A DNA stretch of 8,596 nt from an uncultured Eubacteriales bacterium (lineage in GTDB: Bacteria; Bacillota; Clostridia; Oscillospirales; Oscillospiraceae), in NCBI GenBank assembly GCA_900540635.1, contig UQGU01000079.1, forward strand, positions 1-8,596, written 5' to 3'. The notes beneath the pieces are model-generated. The model was not told where the DNA came from, did not search any database, and saw only the letters and a program-made list of their open reading frames with translations. Positions 1 through 5,309 of the stretch are shown here, in pieces. The first letter of the stretch is position 1, and each line of letters starts with the position of its first letter. The translations under genes and the position numbers were made by a program.

Positions 1-55
1 CGGACCCGCGTATCCAGCTTGGAAGGCTGGTGTTCTACCATTGAACTACACCCGC
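1..55 (-). tRNA. tRNA-Gly (anticodon TCC), 3' end cut by window edge
   Basis: Read on the minus strand, the 55 bases fold as a glycine tRNA. The order is acceptor strand GCGGGTG, TA, D-arm GTTC/GAAC around AATGGTA, anticodon stem CCAGC/GCTGG with loop CTTCCAA (anticodon TCC, reading GGA and GGG), a four-base variable loop ATAC, and T-stem GCGGG. The T-loop begins TCCG and the rest lies outside the window, so the 3' acceptor strand cannot be checked. The T-loop has C rather than the usual T at position 55. It has its own promoter and follows the rny terminator on the same strand. Confidence 0.93.
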
Positions 56-87
56 GTAAGCCCTTACCTGAGCGATTCAGCTTTGAT

Positions 88-116
88 ATTCTAGCATGGT
101 TTCTTTTATTTGTCAA
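88..116 (-). promoter_or_regulatory. Sigma-A type promoter of the tRNA-Gly gene
   Basis: On the minus strand a perfect -35 TTGACA (plus 111-116) is followed after exactly 17 bases by TAGAAT (plus 88-93), one base off the -10 consensus. Transcription would start near 81, about 25 nt before the mature tRNA end at 55. This fits a strong stable-RNA promoter. Confidence 0.85.
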
Positions 117-165
117 GCACTTTTTATGGCATATCCCGACAATAATAACGAAACCTTCCCTGCGC

Positions 166-198
166 AAAAACGGAGGCTGTCCGAATCGGGCAGCCTCC
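166..198 (-). terminator. Rho-independent terminator of rny
   Basis: Minus strand: an 8-bp stem GGAGGCTG/CAGCCTCC, with an inner CCG/CGG, is followed directly by G and five Ts (plus 166-170). It lies 16 nt after the rny stop codon and just before the tRNA promoter, so it separates the two units. Confidence 0.88.
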
Positions 199-214
199 AT
201 AACTTTCGCTCTGA

Positions 215-1765
215 TTACTTTGCAAACTCCACAGCCTTGGTTTCCCGGATGACATTGACCTTGATCTGACCGGGGTATTCCAGCTCGGATTCGATCTTTT
301 TGGCAATATCCCGGGCCAGCAGGATCATGTTGTCCTCGGAAACCACCTCGGGCTTGACCATGATCCGGACTTCCCGACCGGCCTGGATGGCATAGGACTT
401 CTCCACGCCGGGGTAGGAGCTGGTGAGCTCCTCCAGCTTCTGCAGCCGGCGGATATAGTTCTCCACGTTCTCTCTGCGGGCACCGGGACGGGCGGCGGAG
501 ATGGCGTCGGCAGCCTGGACCAGCACGGCAATGACGGTCTTGGGCTCCACGTCACCGTGGTGGGCCTCGATGGCATTGACGATGACGGGATTCTCCTTGT
601 ACTTCCGGGCCAGGTCTGCGCCCAGCTGCACATGGCTGCCCTCGACCTCGTGGTCAATGGCCTTGCCCAAATCATGCAGCAGGCCCGCGCGCTTGGCCAT
701 AGCCACATCCACGCCCAGCTCCGCGGCCATCAGGCCTGCAATATGGGCAACCTCGATGGAGTGGTTCAGCACGTTCTGGCCGTAAGAGGTGCGGTACTTC
801 TGGCGGCCCAGAATCTTAATGAGCTCCGGGTTCAGGTTGTGCACGCCGGTCTCATAGCAGGCCCGCTCGCCCTCCTCGCGGATGGTGCGGTCCACTTCCT
901 TGCGGGCCTTTTCCACCATATCCTCAATGCGGGTGGGGTGAATCCGGCCGTCTACAATCAGCTTCTCCAGTGCCAGTCTGGCAACCTCCCGGCGGACGGG
1001 ATCGAAGCTGGAGACGGTAATGGCCTCGGGGGTATCGTCGATGATCAGGTCCACGCCGGTGATGGTCTCCAGAGTCCGGATGTTCCGGCCCTCCCGGCCA
1101 ATGATGCGGCCCTTCATCTCATCGTTGGGCAGGGGCACCACGGAGACGGTGGTCTCTGCGGCATGATCCGCCGCGCAGCGCTGAATGGCGGTGGCGATGA
1201 TCTCCCGGCCCTTTTCCTCGGCCTCGTCCTTCAGCTGCTGCTCGATCTCCTTGATCTTCATAGCGGCCTCATGGCGGACATCGTTTTCAATGCTGTCCAG
1301 CAGATACTGCTTTGCCTGGTCCTGGGTCAGACCGGACAGCTGCTCCAGAGTCTCCAGCTGCTGCTGGCGAATCTTCTCGGCCTCGGCCTGGGTCTGGGCG
1401 GCATTGGCCAGACGCTTGTTCAGGTCCTCTTCCTTGCGCTCAAAGGCTTCGGTCTTTCGGTCCAGGGTGGTTTCCTTTTGCTCAAGCCGGCGTTCCTGTT
1501 TGGTCAGTTCGGCACGGCGCTCTTTGACTTCTCTGTCGTGTTCTGTGCGGGATTTATGGATTTCGTCCTTGGCTTCCAGCAGCATTTCCTTCTTCCGGTT
1601 TTCACCGTTTCGGATGGCTTCATTGATCAGGCGGGTAGCCTCTGCTTCCGCAGAGCCGATTTCCCGCTCGGCAACCTTCTTCCGGTAGAGAACACCACCG
1701 GCAAAACCGGCGCCAATACCGATCAGGACGCCCAGAACGATTGCAAGAATCGTATACCATTCCAT
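215..1765 (-). CDS. rny: Ribonuclease Y (membrane-anchored endoribonuclease)
   Basis: RNase Y starts decay of many mRNAs in Firmicutes by endonucleolytic cleavage at the inner face of the membrane, where it nucleates the RNA-degrading complex. The 516-aa product has the full family architecture: a membrane helix at about residues 5-25, a long charged coiled coil at about 28-200, a KH RNA-binding domain with GRIIGREGRN at 219-228, and an HD catalytic domain with the metal-binding His-Asp pair at 364-365 (LLHDLGKAIDHE). The C-terminal end is intact. Length matches the family (about 520 aa). I chose ATG at 1765 because the Shine-Dalgarno AAGGAGGTG (1778-1786) lies upstream of it. The upstream in-frame GTG at 1780 overlaps that Shine-Dalgarno. 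The gap of about 12-14 nt to the ATG is slightly long. The gene stands alone, with its own promoter and terminator. Confidence 0.97.
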   Translation of the reverse strand: MEWYTILAIVLGVLIGIGAGFAGGVLYRKKVAEREIGSAEAEATRLINEAIRNGENRKKEMLLEAKDEIHKSRTEHDREVKERRAELTKQERRLEQKETTLDRKTEAFERKEEDLNKRLANAAQTQAEAEKIRQQQLETLEQLSGLTQDQAKQYLLDSIENDVRHEAAMKIKEIEQQLKDEAEEKGREIIATAIQRCAADHAAETTVSVVPLPNDEMKGRIIGREGRNIRTLETITGVDLIIDDTPEAITVSSFDPVRREVARLALEKLIVDGRIHPTRIEDMVEKARKEVDRTIREEGERACYETGVHNLNPELIKILGRQKYRTSYGQNVLNHSIEVAHIAGLMAAELGVDVAMAKRAGLLHDLGKAIDHEVEGSHVQLGADLARKYKENPVIVNAIEAHHGDVEPKTVIAVLVQAADAISAARPGARRENVENYIRRLQKLEELTSSYPGVEKSYAIQAGREVRIMVKPEVVSEDNMILLARDIAKKIESELEYPGQIKVNVIRETKAVEFAK

Positions 1766-1942
1766 AATTCCACAACGCACCTCCTTCCATAAAATTGGCG
1801 CGGCAGGGTGCGCAGCGGCCCATGTGAAATTGAGATGATTTTGGCAAATGCCATTCTATCGCAAAACGCCACAAGGCGCAAAACGCAACTCCCGGCTTTC
1901 GCGCCGGTAAAGGAGCCGCCTAAAAGCAGACGGCCCACATCA
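1766..1942 (-). other. Long 5' leader of rny
   Basis: If the promoter at 1949-1977 is used, the mRNA carries a leader of about 175 nt. It includes a GNRA-like hairpin CCGGC-GCGAAA-GCCGG (plus 1892-1907), two copies of a 10-base repeat (1860-1886), and the Shine-Dalgarno AAGGAGGTG at 1778-1786. A weaker internal promoter, TTGCGC (1876-1881) then 17 bases then TAGAAT (1853-1858), could give a shorter leader of about 80 nt. I recognise no known riboswitch in it. RNase Y levels could be set through this leader, but that is inference. Confidence 0.5.
1860..1886. repeat. Two direct 10-base repeats in the rny leader
   Basis: CGCAAAACGC occurs at 1860-1869 and again at 1877-1886, with a 7-base spacer. 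On the transcribed (minus) strand they read GCGTTTTGCG. The unit is itself nearly palindromic (GCG/CGC ends), so it could form small hairpins or bind a protein dimer. Confidence 0.7.
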
Positions 1943-1948
1943 AGTCTT

Positions 1949-1977
1949 ATTGTATCGGCACGAAAGACAATTGTCAA
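1949..1977 (-). promoter_or_regulatory. Main promoter of rny
   Basis: Minus strand: perfect -35 TTGACA (plus 1972-1977), a 17-base spacer, and -10 TACAAT (plus 1949-1954), one base off consensus. Start of transcription is expected near 1942. Confidence 0.83.
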
Positions 1978-2059
1978 GTAAAAATCAGCAAAAATTCCGT
2001 TCAAAGCCGCCCCATCTTTGACACTATTGTTCAACGCCTCTCCACAGGGCATCGGAAAA

Positions 2060-2093
2060 CGGGCTGGTATTTTCAGCCCGGCTATGGTATAAT
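2060..2093 (+). promoter_or_regulatory. Extended -10 promoter with inverted repeat, upstream of the 426-aa membrane protein
   Basis: TGGTATAAT at 2085-2093 is a perfect -10 with the TG extension. No good -35 sits at the normal distance. In that place is an inverted repeat, CGGGCTG (2060-2066) and CAGCCCG (2074-2080), with 7 bases between the arms. It could be an operator or an activator site. Transcription would start near 2100, leaving a leader of about 24 nt before the ATG at 2124. Confidence 0.6.
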
Positions 2094-2123
2094 AGGCGAA
2101 AAAGGAAAGGACTTCCGGCAACT

Positions 2124-3404
2124 ATGACACGAAAATCTTTCGGCAAAGCGGGGCTGAAATGCTTTGTCTGCCTGCTGCTTTCCGTTCTGGCAGGCATTCT
2201 TCTCATGACCTGCGTGTATATTCTTCCCACAGGGCGGATGCTGACCCAGGCAGACAGGAGTCTGCCCATCTTTGAAAACGAGGGTACCAGCTTCTGCTGG
2301 GCCCCGGAGGAGAAAAGCGCCCGTCTGGACGGCTTCACGGATGCCATCATGATGCAAATTGCCGTCTACATCCGGGATGCGGACCCCCTGAAGGCCGCCA
2401 TGCAAAATGACCGCATGGAGTTCACCGTAGGAAAGCTCGACCCTGCCGGCTCTCTGAAGCAATACGTCTACGGAGACCGGTCCGGCTATGTGGTGGACTA
2501 TGCCCGGTACTGGCATGGCTACCTGCTCTTTCTCAAGCCTCTGCTGCTGTTTTTCTCTCTGAGCGATATCCGGATGATGAATGCAGCCTTGCAGCTGATT
2601 CTGGCCGCCGGGGTGCTGCTGCTGGCCTTCCGGAAGCGGGGGCTCCGGCTGGCGCTGCCCATGGGTCTTGCTCTGTTGGTGCTCAATCCCGTCTCCACCG
2701 CCCTGAGCATGCAGTTTTCCAGCATCTACTACCTGACGCTGCTTGGGCTTCTCATTATGCTTCTCACGGAAAGCTGGGACAGGTCCTGGGGGTATCTGGT
2801 ATTCCTGTTCCTCGGGATCGGCACAGCCTTCTTTGACTTTTTGACCTATCCCGCCTGCGCCGTTGGTACCTGTTTGGCGCTTCAAGCCCTCATGAGCCGG
2901 GCAGACGGAAAGACGCGGCTGCTGAAAACCGTCGGCTCCGGCGCAGCCTGGGCCTTCGGCTATGGCGGAATGTGGAGTGGGAAGTGGCTGGCCGCCAGCC
3001 TGATCACCGGAAACAGCGTGATGCGTGATGCCGTAGAGCAGGCCCAGTACCGCAGCGGCGGCGAAGTCACCGCTGCCGAAGGCGGGGTCAATGCTACCTT
3101 CGGCGCCGTTCTCAGCCGGAATCTGGGCGTCCTCGCCAATCCTGCCGCTGCAGTCATCGTTCTGGCGCTGCTGGGCCTGCTGGTGTGGCTGCTGGTCACC
3201 AAGCGCTGCCGCTTCGCATTGGAACGGGCAAGCCTTCTGAGCCTGGCCATTGCCTTTGCCGTGCCCTTTGTTTGGTACTTCCTGCTGCGCAACCACTCCC
3301 TGGTCCACTGCTGGATGACCTACCGGAATCTCTCCGCCGCCGTTTTCGCCCTGAGCGGAGGCCTGTGCTTCGGGCTGAAAGGAAACGGCTCCCCCGAAAA
3401 CTAA
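2124..3404 (+). CDS. Multi-pass membrane protein of unknown function, possibly GT-C glycosyltransferase-like
   Basis: I do not recognise a named family. The 426-aa product has an N-terminal membrane helix at about 13-35, then a polar stretch of about 95 residues (36-130) that is probably outside the cell, then roughly eight to ten hydrophobic helices between about 134 and 418. Conserved-looking stretches include YARYWHGY (126-133), FFDFLTYP (236-243) next to a helix, and RNHSLVHCWMTYRN (389-402) before the last helix. A large first external loop followed by many helices recalls lipid-linked sugar transferases of the GT-C type, but the usual acidic pair in the first loop is not clear, so this is only a suggestion. 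The start is supported by the promoter and by a weak purine-rich AAAGG about 13 nt upstream. It stands alone, convergent with the GH25 gene. Confidence 0.85.
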   Translation: MTRKSFGKAGLKCFVCLLLSVLAGILLMTCVYILPTGRMLTQADRSLPIFENEGTSFCWAPEEKSARLDGFTDAIMMQIAVYIRDADPLKAAMQNDRMEFTVGKLDPAGSLKQYVYGDRSGYVVDYARYWHGYLLFLKPLLLFFSLSDIRMMNAALQLILAAGVLLLAFRKRGLRLALPMGLALLVLNPVSTALSMQFSSIYYLTLLGLLIMLLTESWDRSWGYLVFLFLGIGTAFFDFLTYPACAVGTCLALQALMSRADGKTRLLKTVGSGAAWAFGYGGMWSGKWLAASLITGNSVMRDAVEQAQYRSGGEVTAAEGGVNATFGAVLSRNLGVLANPAAAVIVLALLGLLVWLLVTKRCRFALERASLLSLAIAFAVPFVWYFLLRNHSLVHCWMTYRNLSAAVFALSGGLCFGLKGNGSPEN

Positions 3405-3406
3405 TT

Positions 3407-3423
3407 CTCCCCTGAAAGGGGAG
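3407..3423. repeat. Short hairpin CTCCCC-TGAAA-GGGGAG after the membrane protein gene
   Basis: A perfect 6-bp inverted repeat directly follows the stop codon. It lacks a T-tract, so it is unlikely to terminate on its own. Its first 13 bases recur in reverse complement at 6776-6788, also downstream of a gene, which suggests remnants of a dispersed intergenic repeat. Confidence 0.5.
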
Positions 3424-3437
3424 CCCTACACGCAACA

Positions 3438-3477
3438 CCCCCGGGAACACATTTCGGTGCTCCCGGGGGGCTTTTAT
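3438..3477 (+). terminator. Rho-independent terminator between convergent genes
   Basis: A long GC-rich stem, CCCCCGGGA/TCCCGGGGG plus CAC/GTG with one internal mismatch and loop ATTTCG, is followed by CTTTTATT on the plus strand. It ends the 2124-3404 transcript. The minus strand lacks a T-tract after the stem, so it works less well for the GH25 gene, whose stop codon is at 3481. No other terminator for that gene is visible. Confidence 0.88.
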
Positions 3478-3480
3478 TGA

Positions 3481-4419
3481 CTATTGGATTTTTGTGGGGT
3501 CCGGCATATAGACGTCGATATCCACATCCCCCTGGATGCCGGGGACCCGGCCGGTGCAGGTATACTGCCACATTTCCACCCGGAAGGGATAGGTCATATA
3601 GTTCTGGTACAGGGCCAGCCAGAAGGGATAGTCCTCCAGCTCGGAAAGATACAGGCTGCTCTCCGCCAGATGCCAGTTGAAGTAGACCATGGGCGTGTAG
3701 CCAAAGTCCACCATGGTCTTGCAAAAGTGCTTCTGCATGGCGGTCAGGGTCTCGGCGTCCACATTGTTGGTCCGGGCAGTTTCCACCCCCACCCGCTCCC
3801 AGTCCAGGACGATGGGCATGGTCAGCTCCGTGTCCCCCAGGATCTTCATAAAGAAGAAAATCTCGTCGTCCACCTCGTCAATGGTGGTGGCCTGGGAGAA
3901 GAAGTAGGCCCCGATCTCCAGGCCGGCCTTCCTGGCCTCCTCCAGATTCCGGCGGGCATAGTCGTCCTCCACCATGTTGCCTGCCTGTCCGTAACCCCGG
4001 TAGCCCAGGCGGATCATGGCAAAGCGGATGCCGGAGGCCTTCACCTTCTGCCAGTCGATGAGCCCCTGAAAGGAGGACACGTCAATGCCGGGATAGCTGT
4101 CCTGCTGGGTACAGAGCAGGTAATTGTGGCTGTCGAACTGGAAATCCCGCCTGTTGTAGGGATTCTTTTCCGGCGGAACGGTGGGCATTTGGGTTTCCTC
4201 CGTGGGGGGCTCTTCCGGCGGCTCCTCCTGCTCCTGCTCCCGCTGCTGCTGCAGCAGCGGCTCCGGGTCTGCTATCTCCCGGGTGCCGGTATCATAATAA
4301 GGAATGCAGGCAATGAGCATCCCCATAAGTACCAGCGCACTGGCCATGGCCACAAGAATCATGACCAGCTCCGATTTCATAGGCTTTCCGTGCTTCCTGG
4401 CACTGTGCTGCGGCTTCAT
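3481..4419 (-). CDS. Membrane-anchored GH25 muramidase (lysozyme)
   Basis: Glycoside hydrolase family 25 enzymes cut the beta-1,4 bond between N-acetylmuramic acid and N-acetylglucosamine in peptidoglycan. The 312-aa product has a basic N-terminus, one membrane helix at about 18-38, an acidic Gln/Glu/Pro-rich linker at about 43-85, and a GH25 domain at about 108-305. Visible motifs are YPGIDVSSFQG with Asp113 and MPIVLDWE with Asp206 and Glu208, which match the family's catalytic acidic residues. The C-terminal QYTCTGRVPGIQGDVDIDVY is also typical. No cleavable signal or lipobox is evident, so it is probably a type II membrane protein with the enzyme outside, acting in wall remodelling. There are no cell-wall-binding repeats and no phage neighbours, so it is not an endolysin. 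I chose ATG 4419 because AAGGGGG lies 6 nt upstream and the promoter is at 4451-4479. The open frame runs 30 codons further upstream, across that promoter. Confidence 0.93.
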   Translation of the reverse strand: MKPQHSARKHGKPMKSELVMILVAMASALVLMGMLIACIPYYDTGTREIADPEPLLQQQREQEQEEPPEEPPTEETQMPTVPPEKNPYNRRDFQFDSHNYLLCTQQDSYPGIDVSSFQGLIDWQKVKASGIRFAMIRLGYRGYGQAGNMVEDDYARRNLEEARKAGLEIGAYFFSQATTIDEVDDEIFFFMKILGDTELTMPIVLDWERVGVETARTNNVDAETLTAMQKHFCKTMVDFGYTPMVYFNWHLAESSLYLSELEDYPFWLALYQNYMTYPFRVEMWQYTCTGRVPGIQGDVDIDVYMPDPTKIQ

Positions 4420-4450
4420 AGGCTGCCCCCTTCCGTCAAAGTTTTGCCCT

Positions 4451-4479
4451 ATTTTATCATATTTCCCCAGTTTCGCCAA
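4451..4479 (-). promoter_or_regulatory. Promoter of the GH25 gene
   Basis: Minus strand: TTGGCG (plus 4474-4479), a 17-base spacer ending in TGA, then TAAAAT (plus 4451-4456), which gives a TGn-extended -10. Start near 4444, about 25 nt before the chosen ATG. This rules out the longer reading frame that begins upstream. Confidence 0.7.
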
Positions 4480-4543
4480 TAGCATTTTTAATTTTTTACA
4501 AATTGACATTCTTAAACAATCCGTTAATTCTGCGGCAGCAGTG

Positions 4544-4571
4544 TTGAAATTCCCAAAATACGCAATATAAT
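4544..4571 (+). promoter_or_regulatory. Promoter of the zinc-ribbon membrane protein gene
   Basis: TTGAAA (4544-4549), 16 bases, then a perfect TATAAT (4566-4571). Start near 4578, about 37 nt before the ATG at 4615. It is divergent from the GH25 promoter, with about 65 bp between the two -35 elements. Confidence 0.72.
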
Positions 4572-4614
4572 ATTGGTAATGATTTTATTTTCCCTGGGGA
4601 AAAGGTGGATATTT

Positions 4615-5028
4615 ATGAGCAAATTTTCTCTCTGGCTGCACCAGGCCGGCGCACGCATGAGCGCAGGGCTTCGCAGCTTTATGTCCGGGCGGTATGGCTC
4701 CGACCGGCTGAACATGGCCATTCTGTGCGCAGGCTTGATTGCCAGTATTTTCTCCTCCCTGTTCCGGAATCTGACCGTGCGGATGATTTTCCTTGTGCTG
4801 AGCTATGCACTGATGTTCTGGGCCATTTATCGGGCGCTTTCCCGGAATACCTACAAGCGGTATCAGGAGAACCGGAAGTTTCTTCTGATTTTCGACCGTC
4901 TGAAGGACCGGAACAACCGCTATTTCAACTGTCCCAAGTGCCGCCAGACCGTCCGGGTTCCCCGGGGGAAGGGAAAGATTTCCATCACCTGCCCCAAATG
5001 CAGGGAGAAGTTCATCCGAAAGACCTGA
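4615..5028 (+). CDS. Small membrane protein with C-terminal zinc ribbon, function unknown
   Basis: The 137-aa product has a basic amphipathic N-terminus with SGRYGSDRLN at 24-33, two membrane helices at about 33-50 and 55-74, a basic linker (YKRYQENRKF), and a C-terminal zinc ribbon with Cys pairs CPKC at 106-109 and CPKC at 126-129, 16 residues apart. Both termini probably face the cytoplasm, placing the ribbon there. Similar small proteins are common and unstudied in clostridia, and I know no assigned role. ATG 4615 is preferred because AAAAGGTGG sits just upstream. A longer TTG-initiated frame from 4573 would start upstream of or at the expected transcription start. The gene has its own promoter and terminator. 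Confidence 0.87.
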   Translation: MSKFSLWLHQAGARMSAGLRSFMSGRYGSDRLNMAILCAGLIASIFSSLFRNLTVRMIFLVLSYALMFWAIYRALSRNTYKRYQENRKFLLIFDRLKDRNNRYFNCPKCRQTVRVPRGKGKISITCPKCREKFIRKT

Positions 5029-5041
5029 ATTCAATCATATC

Positions 5042-5076
5042 CCGGGAACCGCCGCAGGTTCCCGGATTTTTGTTTT
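5042..5076 (+). terminator. Rho-independent terminator after the zinc-ribbon gene
   Basis: A perfect 9-bp stem CCGGGAACC/GGTTCCCGG with loop GCCGCA is followed by ATTTTTGTTTT. It lies 14 nt after the stop codon. Confidence 0.93.
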
Positions 5077-5135
5077 CTGCGGGAAATTTTTCTGTTTTGT
5101 CTTCTTGCGCACATTTGTCCTTTTGGGGAGCACAA

Positions 5136-5209
5136 TATTTTCAGAAATTTTCATATTTCCGCGTTTTCGTCTTCTTTTCTTCAGAAAAACATTCCGTTTT
5201 CTGAAAATT
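5136..5209 (+). promoter_or_regulatory. Two CodY-like operator boxes upstream of brnQ
   Basis: The known CodY box is AATTTTCWGAAAATT. Positions 5136-5150 (TATTTTCAGAAATTT) and 5195-5209 (CGTTTTCTGAAAATT) each match 13 of 15. A weaker site at 5176-5190 matches about 10 of 15. The second strong box ends 4 bases before the brnQ -35 element. CodY senses branched-chain amino acids and GTP and represses their uptake and synthesis, which fits the downstream gene. AT-richness could inflate the matches, and whether this organism has CodY cannot be seen here. Confidence 0.62.
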
Positions 5210-5213
5210 TTTG

Positions 5214-5242
5214 TTTACAATTTTTGAACGGAATGGTATACT
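5214..5242 (+). promoter_or_regulatory. Promoter of brnQ
   Basis: TTTACA (5214-5219), a 17-base spacer ending in TGG, then TATACT (5237-5242). It starts near 5249 and leaves a leader of about 60 nt before the ATG, too short for a T-box. Confidence 0.8.
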
Positions 5243-5309
5243 GTTTCCAATTCGCATTCAAAGGGCGAACCGGTGTTCTCAAACATTCTTAAGAAAGGAA
5301 GACATTACT

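Noticed and set aside
1766..1780. GTG start for rny at 1780
   Set aside because: That codon overlaps the Shine-Dalgarno sequence, so it could not be used efficiently. The ATG at 1765 gives the family's usual N-terminus.
557..1792. 411-codon open frame on the plus strand opposite rny
   Set aside because: It lies antisense to a complete, motif-rich RNase Y gene. Its Leu/Gly/Gln-rich product is what the complement of GC-rich coiled-coil codons gives.
2082..3308. 408-codon minus-strand frame opposite the membrane protein gene
   Set aside because: The predicted product is Gln/Gly/His/Pro-rich without domains, and the plus strand has a promoter, a clear membrane protein and a terminator.
3481..4419. 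Phage endolysin as the identity of the GH25 gene
   Set aside because: It has a membrane anchor, a promoter of its own and no holin or other phage genes nearby.
3484..4482. 332-codon plus-strand frame opposite the GH25 gene
   Set aside because: It is the antisense of a gene with intact catalytic motifs and has no matching promoter or family features.
4420..4509. Longer GH25 reading frame beginning at 4509
   Set aside because: It would run through the promoter at 4451-4479. The ATG at 4419 has its own ribosome-binding site.
4573..4614. TTG start giving a 151-residue zinc-ribbon protein
   Set aside because: It falls at or upstream of the expected transcription start and has no ribosome-binding site, whereas the ATG at 4615 does.
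5243..5309. T-box leader for brnQ
   Set aside because: The leader is only about 60 nt and lacks the conserved T-box sequence and a specifier stem.
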